Below are positions 18,801 to 25,603 of a stretch of DNA of 36,648 nt, piece after piece. Both the position numbers and the translations under genes were made by a program. Location: positions 1-36,648 of the forward strand of contig JAIULZ010000027.1 of NCBI GenBank assembly GCA_022565805.1, in the 5' to 3' direction. How positions within the stretch are numbered: position 1 is the stretch's first letter; each line of letters opens with the position of its first letter. The notes under the pieces are model-generated. The model was not told where the DNA came from. It saw only the letters and a list, made by a program, of their open reading frames with translations, and made no database searches. The DNA comes from Balneolales bacterium (GTDB lineage: Bacteria; Bacteroidota; Rhodothermia; Balneolales; Cyclonatronaceae).

Positions 18801-18845
18801 ACTGCCGGAGAGGTCATCACCCGAAAAATGACGCTGATTAAATAA
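15813..18845 (+). CDS. Secreted GH13 alpha-amylase with CARDB-like, CBM9-like and T9SS sorting domains
   Basis: This 1010-residue enzyme should hydrolyse alpha-1,4-glucans (starch or glycogen) outside the cell. A Sec signal peptide ends at AQA (about residue 25). The GH13 barrel (about 28-450) opens with MMQGFYWD and shows the four family motifs: DIVLNH, GYRFDFVKG with nucleophile D264, HELFDG with acid/base E291, and FIDNHD with D374. The amylase C-terminal beta domain runs to about 520 (SSYHIFVP). Then come a CARDB-like beta domain (about 550-660) and a second beta domain (about 665-915) whose opening, VDGVLNEPQY...YYFADADSLYIGIEA, is like CBM9/DOMON-type carbohydrate-binding modules. The last 87 residues are the type IX sorting domain (NYPNPFNP ... 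MTLIK). It is monocistronic, with a strong terminator after it. The exact product range (maltose versus longer oligomers) cannot be told. Confidence 0.93.
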   Translation: MKKVLCFSLLLLLSAIGLALQPAQAQQDRTMMQGFYWDVTPGGVWYDTLATSAELLGRVGFDSMWIPPPSKSAAGGFDVGYTPYDYYDLGEFDSRAGDQTSGTGAFIPTRYGTKAGLQEAISRLQAHGLKVYADIVLNHRSGGNLEPNIYGDFYTDRNGGSLFSPDGENTFTAFPLTHGSNRINWAVGDGNEFFYPNAVHNQSNTADFLSGSQLAGFHQMYVNEFGYSNALHTGSGETLPVGDSLIVWGDWLTETLGLDGYRFDFVKGVHPEYFKAFMSYGAMAGKFHVHELFDGDIGRKLAYLNMLNTQDSPFSPSPPAPSAGAIFDFNMRFAYKEMSDGGNNYDIRNWHNRGLHNQFGVPFEQIVMFIDNHDFDRTDYNGEVNQPGHSPVVNNKMLAYAHMLTHPGYAQVWWRDYFNYGLRDEITLLVQLRNQFGSGSYKALTRPGEGGGNPFFPGNPDEDPRHIYVAERGGTGGDTGLIVAINKHSDFNIDVWVDTQWPERTLYDITGNFEGTIEVFSDGRARIQTMPSSYHIFVPVEYVLDDPAVNITMEEITSPSGTRFLGESISPAVVISNQSLFAQQDIDVRFTIRQESSEVPIYDDVVTVYDLQAGNMTSVAFESLEITLPGTYVARAAVEFDPDQNADDDVLEITFQIVDPDEGGQFRVDGVLNEPQYILMAEKENDNSGFGPNKNVQAIYYFADADSLYIGIEAQMLLGDDDVIGLFLDFEEVDGLPAGSPLGGATGAVSFLNAADPAQHDFAMDFEVDYGFVWAGSQNRLLMSVADYTGDEKLGKLVLPAGSSPQANGTTGIGPAEDGLFPANSIRYAMLNTGEANNGIEMALSLQDLGVSGGHVRAFAFIVSGTAYFSNVTVPGNASGTADSFGNLGFNVDFGAIEGGPYHTGWFSLTDPVSLNDPISETPNRASLDQNYPNPFNPSTTIRYAVANQGQVSLEVYNLLGQRVAVLVNEVMQPGTYNLSFDASRLASGIYVYRLQTAGEVITRKMTLIK

Positions 18846-18884
18846 CGAAAACAGGTTTCTGATTTCGATATATTATAGTTAAGA

Positions 18885-18924
18885 AAGCCATCACTCTACA
18901 AAAAAAGGGTGATGGCTTCGTTTT
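18885..18924 (+). terminator. Rho-independent terminator of the amylase gene
   Basis: A perfect 10-bp stem, AAGCCATCAC (18885-18894) and GTGATGGCTT (18909-18918), is followed by CG and a TTTT run on the plus strand. It lies about 40 bp after the amylase stop codon. Confidence 0.82.
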
Positions 18925-19021
18925 AAATGCTATGAGTAAGAATGATGCTGAAAGGAATGGATTGCCGGGAAATTTAACCGAAGCTTAAAAGATTGAGATT
19001 GCAATCCCTCAGCAAAACCGG

Positions 19022-20086
19022 CTACGGATGCAAATACTCGCCCATAATTCTGGCCATGAGAAACGCGCCTTCTGCAGTGGGATGACCGTCACCAGGAATC
19101 TGGATTCTGCTCAAATCCTGCTCCGTAATTTCCAGCAATTCAGGAGTAATATCATTGAACTGAATTCCGCGATTTTCAAGAATATCGGACAAATGGTCGA
19201 AAACAAACTGGTTATAAACACCAAACTCCGGGATTTGCTCAGAGATAAAGCCCGTTGTAATAACAGTCACAGGTATGTCGAGTCTTATTGAGAGCTCAAG
19301 CAATAAATCGTAATAAGCTTCGGTAAGGTCTATAAAATAATCTTTCAGTTCGGCATTTGTTTCGAAGGTGGGTAGAGGCGGGTATTGATCGCGCAGCTCC
19401 GGGCGATTTTGCGAGATATCGATGAAATACAGATTATCCCAGAGCAAACGTTGCACAAAAGTAATCAACCTGGATCGCTCCTGCATCCAAACCCAAAGCC
19501 TGCTCGAATCCATCATTCTTTTAAGCCGCGTTTCCCTCCATCGCACCGACGGTATCATTTCGCCATCCTGCAACACATACAGATTTTTGGAAAACATCCG
19601 CACAAAATCATCATAGTTATGGATGATGAGTATGGCATCTACAGGCCATTCGCTGCCATAGGTCTCCAGCATAACAACCCAATCTGCCAAGCCGGTGCCA
19701 CCAATCCCCGCGTTAACGTAAGTTGTTTTAGACTGCATGCTGTTCAAATGATGCAAAAAAGTATCTTCCTCCTGCAGTAAAAGACCGAAGGTAAACGAGT
19801 CTCCAAAAACAAAGGTATTATGATCGGTTTCTAAGGGTTCGCTCCCCCGAGTGCGCGCCGAAGAAATCGAATATCGAACCCGTATATCCCGCAAAGTATG
19901 CAGGCGGGAAACCGAAGGCATATTTTGCATAAAACCTCGATCATGCATCTGCAGCCAGGTACTTAATACGGGCGAACGCGGCGTAAGCCGGACTACAGAT
20001 TCAGCAATAATGAACATCACCGTGCTCGAAAGTAATATTGCAACAAGAGCGAAGAGCGTATATTTAAAAGGAGATCTGGCGGGCAT
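19022..20086 (-). CDS. Membrane-anchored SGNH/GDSL-hydrolase-like protein
   Basis: This protein (354 aa) has one N-terminal transmembrane helix (about 10-30), possibly an uncleaved anchor, and an extracytoplasmic SGNH-type domain. Block I is FGDSFTFG with the candidate nucleophile S97, block II is NAGIGGTG (125-132), block III appears as HNYDD with N157, and block V is PGDGHPTAEG, giving D333 and H335. Together these match the SGNH hydrolase or acyltransferase fold, which covers esterases and AlgX/AlgJ-like O-acetyltransferases of surface polysaccharides. The substrate cannot be predicted. It lies alone, convergent with the amylase gene and beyond that gene's terminator. Confidence 0.78.
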   Translation of the reverse strand: MPARSPFKYTLFALVAILLSSTVMFIIAESVVRLTPRSPVLSTWLQMHDRGFMQNMPSVSRLHTLRDIRVRYSISSARTRGSEPLETDHNTFVFGDSFTFGLLLQEEDTFLHHLNSMQSKTTYVNAGIGGTGLADWVVMLETYGSEWPVDAILIIHNYDDFVRMFSKNLYVLQDGEMIPSVRWRETRLKRMMDSSRLWVWMQERSRLITFVQRLLWDNLYFIDISQNRPELRDQYPPLPTFETNAELKDYFIDLTEAYYDLLLELSIRLDIPVTVITTGFISEQIPEFGVYNQFVFDHLSDILENRGIQFNDITPELLEITEQDLSRIQIPGDGHPTAEGAFLMARIMGEYLHP

Positions 20087-20272
20087 GGGCTGATCAAAGA
20101 AATAGGAAGCCGGGATAAATATGAATTAATGCGAAATAAATACGTGCTGGAATTGCAAATTTATGAGCGCAAAATATACGTAAACAGTCTTTATCCCAAA
20201 GTAGTTTTTCTGTAAAAGCTATGACTACGATTCATACATTTTTAGGAACGAGCTGGACTCGCACATCCCAAA
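20087..20272. other. Spacer before the left direct repeat
   Basis: This AT-rich spacer lies between the SGNH gene start and the left copy of the 210-bp repeat. It contains no ORF and no recognised site. Confidence 0.4.
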
Positions 20273-20482
20273 TTTTTGCCCAAGCTGAAGCATAGGCTTA
20301 GCAGATTTTGTTTCTGTGTTGTGATGGGTTTCTTGGCCTTAAATTATTTCTGGCCAGATTCGAGCTACCGAGGCTCAGAGGTTGATTGCGAAATTATGGG
20401 CCCGAATCAAGCTGAAGCAAGATTCGGGGAGGAGGTTTTTCCGTTACTATGCTTCATCGTTTAAATGGAAAATTCCGTAGCG
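20273..20482. repeat. Left copy of a ~210-bp direct repeat flanking the toxin-antitoxin pair
   Basis: This copy starts with TTTTTGCCCAAGCTGAAGC and ends near GTAGCG. By eye it agrees with 21238-21446 at about nine positions in ten, over the full length and in the same orientation. It contains GCTGAAGCATAGG (20284-20296) near its left end and an imperfect reverse complement of it (20446-20458) near its right end. A CCCGAATCA...AGATTCGGG hairpin also lies inside, with one mismatch compared with the right copy. A 62-codon TTG-start frame inside it is broken in the other copy by a 1-base deletion, so the element is read as non-coding. Confidence 0.88.
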
Positions 20483-20584
20483 CCGAGCTGCGAGATGGCG
20501 CTAATTTTCAAGCACGAGTTAAACATATTTTTTTCAAATTCTGTAAGAATACTCCCTTTTGGTATTTCATGATGTATAAGTTTT

Positions 20585-20599
20585 GTACATTATATATAC
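20585..20599. promoter_or_regulatory. Possible operator/promoter site of the toxin-antitoxin operon
   Basis: The imperfect palindrome GTACATTATATATAC lies about 20 bp before the antitoxin start, in a very AT-rich stretch. Phd/YefM-type antitoxins repress their own operon by binding palindromes at such positions. The palindrome is imperfect and partly a consequence of TA-richness, so this is a tentative call. Confidence 0.3.
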
Positions 20600-20619
20600 A
20601 TTTAAAAATATAAATCATT

Positions 20620-20913
20620 ATGCCCACAGTACGAATTGAAATAGACCAGGATATTCAGCCACTTTCTGAGTTCAGAAAACATGCGGCTGATTTTATTGAG
20701 CGAATCAAGGAGCAGAAACGTCCTATTGTTTTAACTCAACACGGAAAAAGTGCCGCTGTTTTAATGGATGTGTCCGAATATCAGCGTATGGTTAATAAGA
20801 TCGATTTAATGGAAGAGCTGATCGAAGCAGAAAGACAAATTTCAAGAGGAGAAATTGTATCTCATACCGAAGCCAAAAAGCAGATTAAAGAAAACCTGAG
20901 CAAGTGGAAATAG
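20620..20913 (+). CDS. Type II antitoxin, Phd/YefM family
   Basis: This antitoxin (97 aa) should neutralise the downstream toxin and repress the operon. The N-terminal half has the Phd/YefM fold signature, with LSEFRKHAADFIERIKEQKRPIVLTQHGKSAAVLMDVSEY around residues 15-53 (beta-alpha-alpha-beta DNA-binding and dimer core). The C-terminal half (about 55-97) is charged and helical, as expected for the toxin-binding tail. It overlaps the toxin start by 10 bp, the usual coupling in such pairs. The pair sits between two direct repeats. Confidence 0.92.
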   Translation: MPTVRIEIDQDIQPLSEFRKHAADFIERIKEQKRPIVLTQHGKSAAVLMDVSEYQRMVNKIDLMEELIEAERQISRGEIVSHTEAKKQIKENLSKWK

Positions 20914-21209
20914 TCTGGACAAATCAGGCATTACAAAAGCTCAACAAGTTTGTCGACTATATTGCCCGGGATGATGTAGCCATTGCTGAAAAGTGGGCAT
21001 TGGAAATAATAAACAAAACGGATCAGCTTTTAGAGCAACCAGAATTGGGGCGTATTGTGCCTGAATATAATGAGTCAAGTTTGCGTGAATTGATTTTAGG
21101 CAACTATCGGGTGATTTACCGGATACGTAAAGAGGTAAATACGATCTATATTCAGACTGTTTGGCATGTCAAGCAGTATCCACCTAAATCGAAATCGGGC
21201 TTGCGTTAA
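20904..21209 (+). CDS. Type II toxin, RelE/ParE family
   Basis: This toxin (101 aa) has the compact RelE/ParE fold: an opening WTNQALQKLNKFVDYIARDD helix pair, then PELGRIVPEYNESSLRELILGNYRVIYRIR and a last strand, IYIQTVWHV. The RELILGNYRVIYRI block is typical of ParE/RelE-superfamily proteins. Classical RelE toxins cleave ribosome-bound mRNA and ParE toxins poison gyrase; sequence alone does not choose between them, though the overall pattern is nearer ParE. The start is GTG at 20904, inside the last codons of the antitoxin, which makes translation coupled. The right repeat begins 28 bp after the stop. Confidence 0.9.
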   Translation: MEIVWTNQALQKLNKFVDYIARDDVAIAEKWALEIINKTDQLLEQPELGRIVPEYNESSLRELILGNYRVIYRIRKEVNTIYIQTVWHVKQYPPKSKSGLR

Positions 21210-21237
21210 CAAGTACATCAATCAGAACAGAGTAAGG

Positions 21238-21446
21238 TTTTTGCCCAAGCTGAAGCATAGGCTTAGCAGATTTTTTTCTGTGTTGTGATGGCTTTCTTGG
21301 CCGCAAATTATTTCTGGTCAGATTCGCGCTACCGGGGCTCAGAGGTTGATTACGAAATTATGGGCCCGAATCAAGCTGAAGCATGATTCGGGGATGAGTT
21401 TTATTCGTTCCTATGCTTCAGCGTTTGAATGGAAAGTTTCATAGCG
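21238..21446. repeat. Right copy of the ~210-bp direct repeat
   Basis: This copy is about 90% identical to 20273-20482 by eye and lies 965 bp further on. Its internal symmetry is better kept: GCTGAAGCATAGG (21249-21261) is an exact reverse complement of CCTATGCTTCAGC (21410-21422). A perfect 9-bp hairpin, CCCGAATCA (21365-21373) and TGATTCGGG (21384-21392), has a loop containing the same GCTGAAGCA word. The 13-mer CAAGCTGAAGCAT occurs twice (21246-21258 and 21372-21384). No target-site duplication or transposase was seen. Confidence 0.88.
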
Positions 21447-21696
21447 TGGTGCTTTAGCCGGCGTTCATCCGGTTGTGTCGATTCGGGTTAAAAGCCTTTT
21501 TTGCTTGTCTGTAATATGAATTGCCAAAACTGAGTAGAAGAATTCGGGTTTCGCATCCGAATGTTTAGGTTAAAGGAACTGTTTCTGACAGTCGTGTATT
21601 GTTCTTCAATTGGTTGATGTATCAATACCTGAAATATGCGCCATAGCAATGTTATTATTTCATAAACGGGACTCATCCGCTCACTCAGATTATTTT
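21447..21696. other. Leader region of the photolyase operon
   Basis: These 250 bp between the right repeat and the photolyase start hold no gene I can support. An in-frame extension of the photolyase back to 21610 exists, but the added residues are not family-like. The promoter of the two-gene repair operon is presumably here. Confidence 0.45.
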
Positions 21697-23259
21697 ATGA
21701 AGACATTTAATCCGGATCAGGATAGACGAGAAACTAAGTCGAGCTGTTTTTTTGTGAACAGCGATCAGCTTAACAGTAACCTTTTTCCAGAGGAAGTAAA
21801 GCCAGAAAATGTTAGTCTGATTTTTTGTGAGTCGGCTGATGTTTTTCGGCGCTTGCCTTTTCATAAGAAAAAAATAGTGTATACATGGAGCGCGCAGCGA
21901 CATTTTGCGAAGGAATGCGCCGAGGCCGGATTTCATGTAGTGTACCTGAAAGGTGATGCAGAGCCGGCGAAGCAAATCGAAGAATGGCTTGAATCGGGTC
22001 GGGAAGACATCACCTTATCGTATATGGAGCCTGCGGAATGGGATTTGCGGGCTTCGTTTGAGTCGCTCAAAAAAGGCTTCGGCAGCCGTGTTACTATGCA
22101 TCGGAATACGTTCTTTCTTTCTGACCCGGAGGAATGGAAAAAGAAAATCGCCGACGGTTATCTGATGGAATATTTCTATCGGGAAATGCGCAAGCGTACG
22201 GGCTATCTTATGCAGGATGGAAAACCTGAGGGTGGTCAGTGGAATTTTGATAAAGATAATCGAAAAAAATTACCCGCTAAGCAGAATCCGCCCAGGCCGG
22301 TGGAATTCAGCGCAGATGACATCACCCTGGAAATAATGCAGGAAGTGGAGCAGACTTTCCCCGATAATTGGGGCAAGGCTGAGGGCTTCTGTTTTGCGGT
22401 TACCAGAGAAGAGGCACTTCGGGCAACCGATGATTTTTTCCGGAAAAGGTTTGCCGATTTTGGTCCTTATGAAGATGCCATGGCCGTGGGCGAGTATTTT
22501 GTGTACCATTCTACGCTTTCGATTTATATGAATAACGGTCTGCTGGGCGCTGCCGAACTTTGCGATCGGGCAATGGATTATTACCGGGAGGGAAAAGCGC
22601 CGATTAATTCGGTAGAAGGCTATATAAGGCAGATTATTGGCTGGCGGGAATACATCCGAAATTACTACGAAGCGATGATGCCGGCCGTTCGTGATGCAAA
22701 TGCTTTTGGGTTTACTAATGATATACCCGAAGCTTTCTGGTCGGGAGAAACCCGGATGAAATGCATTTCTGAATGCGTAAAACCGGTTAAGAGATTCGGC
22801 TATTCGCACCACATTCCCCGTCTTATGGTGCTTAGTAACTACTCGAATCTCACAGAAACAGATCCCCGGAAATTGCTGGAATGGTTTTGGTACGGCTATC
22901 TTGATGCCTGGGAATGGGTTGTGCTACCAAACGTACTGGGTATGAGTACCTTCGCAGATGGTGGCGTGCTTGCTTCTAAGCCCTATGTTTCCAGCGGGAA
23001 TTACATTAACAAAATGAGCGATTACTGTAAGTCGTGCCACTATTCGGTGAGCGCGAAAACAGGTGCCAAAGCTTGTCCGTTTAACTACTTGTATTGGAAT
23101 TTTGTAGACAAGCATCGCACAGCTTTCGAAGAAAACGGCAGAGTTTCTTTTATGCTTAATATGTTAGACAAAAAAACAGAAGAGGAAATCGCTCAGATTC
23201 GGGAGAGTTCAGAAAGCTATATCGATGCTCTGGAGAGGTTTAGCAGACAGGAAAGGTGA
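21697..23259 (+). CDS. Iron-sulfur bacterial cryptochrome/photolyase (PhrB-type, probably 6-4 photolyase)
   Basis: This flavoprotein (520 aa) probably repairs UV-induced (6-4) photoproducts with light. It belongs to the deoxyribodipyrimidine photolyase-related/FeS-BCP group. The N-terminal Rossmann-type domain begins near CFFVNSDQLN, and the C-terminal FAD domain carries EGYIRQIIGWREYIR, YSHHIPRLMVLSN, WVVLPNVLGMSTFADGG and SGNYINKMSDYC. Four cysteines, C356, C444, C447 and C460, have spacings 88-3-13. These are the spacings I recall for the 4Fe-4S ligands of Agrobacterium PhrB, so the cluster should be present. The start at 21697 is chosen because the 29 residues of a longer frame look unlike the family. 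The class II photolyase follows 54 bp later and should be co-transcribed. Confidence 0.88.
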   Translation: MKTFNPDQDRRETKSSCFFVNSDQLNSNLFPEEVKPENVSLIFCESADVFRRLPFHKKKIVYTWSAQRHFAKECAEAGFHVVYLKGDAEPAKQIEEWLESGREDITLSYMEPAEWDLRASFESLKKGFGSRVTMHRNTFFLSDPEEWKKKIADGYLMEYFYREMRKRTGYLMQDGKPEGGQWNFDKDNRKKLPAKQNPPRPVEFSADDITLEIMQEVEQTFPDNWGKAEGFCFAVTREEALRATDDFFRKRFADFGPYEDAMAVGEYFVYHSTLSIYMNNGLLGAAELCDRAMDYYREGKAPINSVEGYIRQIIGWREYIRNYYEAMMPAVRDANAFGFTNDIPEAFWSGETRMKCISECVKPVKRFGYSHHIPRLMVLSNYSNLTETDPRKLLEWFWYGYLDAWEWVVLPNVLGMSTFADGGVLASKPYVSSGNYINKMSDYCKSCHYSVSAKTGAKACPFNYLYWNFVDKHRTAFEENGRVSFMLNMLDKKTEEEIAQIRESSESYIDALERFSRQER

Positions 23260-23313
23260 GCTTGTAGGGCTTGTTTCTAAAATTGATGCAATCAATAATC
23301 GTATTTAAGAAAA

Positions 23314-24780
23314 ATGAAGAATATAAACAGTAAGCGGGTTTTTAAAAGAAATTCGAATGAAGTTCGGGAGAGCGGGGATTATGTGCTCTACTGGATGCAG
23401 ATTAACAGGCGGTTTCACTATAATTACGCGCTGGAATATGCCGTAGCCTGGGCGAATAAGCTTAATAAGCCGCTTTTAGTTTTTGAGGGGTTGTCCTGCG
23501 ATTACCCCTGGAGAACCGCGCGAACGCATTGGTTTATAATGGAGGGTATGCGTGAGCATCAGCAGCTGGCGGATGAGAAAAACTATAGCTATTACGGTTT
23601 TTTGGAAGAAAATGCGGGTGAATATCAGTCGTTGTTTAGAGAATTTGCAAAAAAAAGCGCGCTTGTGGTAACCGACGAATATCCTGTTTTCATTATGCGA
23701 AAACGCAACGAAACTCTGCCTGCTGAGCTTCCTGTGCCGTATTATACCGTTGACTCAAATGGGATCATTCCGCTTGGTCATACGGAAGGGGCTCCGTACT
23801 CGGCCTATATTTTCCGTAAGACGATGCAGAAAAAATTTCGCGAGTGCTTCGAATTACCGCCCGCAGAAAATCCGATGGATGAGCTCAATAATACACAAAA
23901 AATTGCCCTTCCTGAAGAACTTACAGTGAAATATCCTGCTGCGAATAGGGCAGAACGCTATTCAAAGGAATGGCTGAAAACGATTGATGTGCGTCAGGAT
24001 ATTGAGCCAATTAATTTGATTGGAACCCGAGAAGCAGGGTTGGAGCGAATGCAGCATTTTCTGGAATTCGATCTGAAAGCATATCATCAAGATCGAAATG
24101 ATCCGGATAAAGAAGCAACAAGCAGGCTGAGTCCGTGGCTTCATTTTGGAAAAATAAGTGAATATGAGGTTGTTGATCACAGCCTCCGGCGGCAGCCAAG
24201 GGACTGGAGCCGGGATGAACTTGTGCCACAGCAGGGTAAACGAGACGGCTTTTTTGGAGGCGAACCCGGGATTGAGGCTTTTTTAGATGAAGTGATTACA
24301 TGGAGAGAAGTCGGTTTCCACTTTGCGCATCATACGCCTAATTATGATCAGTTCGAGTCTTTGCCCGACTGGGCAATTACCACGCTAACCGAGCATGAGG
24401 CAGATGAGCGGGAGCATATCTACAGCTTTGAAGAGCTAGCCGGTGCCCGAACCAACGATGACATCTGGAATGCGGCTCAACGACAGCTTGTTAGAGAAGG
24501 CCGTATCCATAATTATTTACGCATGCTTTGGGGTAAAAAAATACTACAATGGACCCCCGATGCCAGAACTGCTTTAGACTATCTTATCGAGCTTAATAAT
24601 CTCTATGCCATAGATGGCCGCGACCCAAACAGCTATTCTGGTATTTTTTGGATTTTAGGGCGATTTGACCGTGCATGGGGCCCGGAGCGGCCGATATTTG
24701 GCAAAGTGCGCTATATGACGAGCGACAGCACAAGAAAGAAAATTAAGCTGAAAGCCTATTTGGAAAAATTTGGCAGATGA
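23314..24780 (+). CDS. Class II deoxyribodipyrimidine (CPD) photolyase
   Basis: This protein (488 aa) should repair cyclobutane pyrimidine dimers using FADH- and blue light. It carries class II hallmarks: VLYWMQINRRFHYNYAL near the N-terminus (about 25-40), WLHFGKIS around residue 270, a helix with EAFLDEVITWREVGFHF, and the C-terminal block (about 430-485) with YAIDGRDPNSYSGIFWILGRFDRAWGPERPIFGKVRYM. That block includes the conserved DGRDPN and RxWGPERP elements. Its length is typical. It is the second gene of a repair operon with the FeS photolyase, so both main UV lesions would be covered. Confidence 0.95.
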   Translation: MKNINSKRVFKRNSNEVRESGDYVLYWMQINRRFHYNYALEYAVAWANKLNKPLLVFEGLSCDYPWRTARTHWFIMEGMREHQQLADEKNYSYYGFLEENAGEYQSLFREFAKKSALVVTDEYPVFIMRKRNETLPAELPVPYYTVDSNGIIPLGHTEGAPYSAYIFRKTMQKKFRECFELPPAENPMDELNNTQKIALPEELTVKYPAANRAERYSKEWLKTIDVRQDIEPINLIGTREAGLERMQHFLEFDLKAYHQDRNDPDKEATSRLSPWLHFGKISEYEVVDHSLRRQPRDWSRDELVPQQGKRDGFFGGEPGIEAFLDEVITWREVGFHFAHHTPNYDQFESLPDWAITTLTEHEADEREHIYSFEELAGARTNDDIWNAAQRQLVREGRIHNYLRMLWGKKILQWTPDARTALDYLIELNNLYAIDGRDPNSYSGIFWILGRFDRAWGPERPIFGKVRYMTSDSTRKKIKLKAYLEKFGR

Positions 24781-25090
24781 GATTCAAGAATAATAGAAGG
24801 TTTATCTCTGAAAGGATTTTGTTTTTTGGAGAGGTAGGGTAAGGGAGAGATACGGATCTTAATTTTGAGTTTTGAGTTTTGAGTTTTGAACCTTGAGTTG
24901 ACCGGGGAATCGTTTTGTAAACATGCTAATACATGAAATTTATGAACGTAAGCAAAGATTATTCGAAACGAAACCAGACTACAGTCTGCCAAATTCACAA
25001 AATTTCTTTTACTGAAAATGTATTTTGAACTGCGAAAGTTGAGCAGTTCAGTCTTAGAGCTAATAAGACAGTATTGACACTTAGAAATAC
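24781..25090. other. Intergenic region with heptamer tandem repeat
   Basis: This region separates the convergent photolyase and lipoprotein genes. It has no gene I can support. A minus-strand open frame overlapping it (24756-24998) runs through the tandem repeat and into the photolyase 3' end, and is not coding-like. The notable content is the TTTTGAG array at 24863-24890. Confidence 0.55.
24863..24890. repeat. Tandem heptamer (TTTTGAG)x4
   Basis: Three exact copies of TTTTGAG are followed by a fourth with one change (TTTTGAA) and then a decayed CTTGAG. Short heptamer arrays of this kind are typical slipped-strand repeats. Here it lies outside any gene. Confidence 0.85.
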
Positions 25091-25603
25091 CTATTCATTT
25101 CTTTGCAGTACAAAGATGCGGGGTAGCGCAGTTCGGGGAGAGTCTGTAGTTAGCTGTATATGCAGCTGCTGATCGGCGTAGCTTATTAAAGCTCTTCCCA
25201 TAGACTGTTGCTCATCCGTGCGGAATTCTACCAGAAGGCGATCACCGCTTGGTGAGCCAGAAACCGAAAGTCTTCCGCTAATGCCAACCAACCCATTTTC
25301 ATTCCCGGAGACAGTAAGATCTCGGTAGGTTAAGTTTCCGGTAAATGAAATGGCGTCACCTAAGTTATCGTTACTATCGGTAGGTGTTAGTTGCAAAACT
25401 GCCCTCTCGGATGTCGTATACTCCGGTGGTGTAACCCATGTGCCCGAAAAATTATCAGAATTAAAAGCTGAGTTTTCGTTTGATATTTCCTGCTCTGTAT
25501 TTCCAGAGCAAGACTGCAGAAGCATAGGAATAATAAGAAGAAAGGGGATAAAGCCACATTTAGTTTTGTGTTTTACAATTAATTCTTTATTTAGATAAAG
25601 CAT
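25091..25603 (-). CDS. Small lipoprotein of unknown function
   Basis: The protein (170 aa) has an N-terminal hydrophobic segment ending in a lipobox (LLQSC, Cys32 with this start), followed by an Asn/Ser-rich linker. A beta-rich domain of about 125 residues begins FSGTWVTPPEY and includes alternating hydrophobic strands, with SGRLSVSGSPSGDRLLVEF near 110-130. I do not recognise the family; the compact FSGTW opening resembles lipocalin-like or other small beta-sandwich lipoproteins, but that is a guess. The start at 25603 (ATG) is preferred to an upstream TTG at 25612. It is divergent from the PQQ-dehydrogenase gene with a 350-bp shared upstream region. Confidence 0.6.
   Translation of the reverse strand: MLYLNKELIVKHKTKCGFIPFLLIIPMLLQSCSGNTEQEISNENSAFNSDNFSGTWVTPPEYTTSERAVLQLTPTDSNDNLGDAISFTGNLTYRDLTVSGNENGLVGISGRLSVSGSPSGDRLLVEFRTDEQQSMGRALISYADQQLHIQLTTDSPRTALPRIFVLQRNE

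Noticed and set aside
20276-20464. 62-codon frame inside the left direct repeat
   Set aside because: It begins with TTG, and the matching copy at 21238-21446 has a one-base deletion that breaks the frame. The repeat is therefore not conserved as coding sequence.
20273-21446. Integron gene cassette with attC sites
   Set aside because: Toxin-antitoxin pairs are common in integron cassettes, but the repeats are about 210 bp, longer than usual attC sites. I could not find the RYYYAAC and GTTRRRY core pair at their ends, and no integron integrase is present.
24863-24890. CRISPR-like array
   Set aside because: The repeats are only 7 bp with no spacers between them, so this is a simple tandem repeat.
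24756-24998. 80-codon minus-strand frame after the class II photolyase
   Set aside because: It runs through the heptamer repeat, which produces FKTQNSKLKIKI-like low-complexity residues, and overlaps the photolyase end. It is not a real gene.
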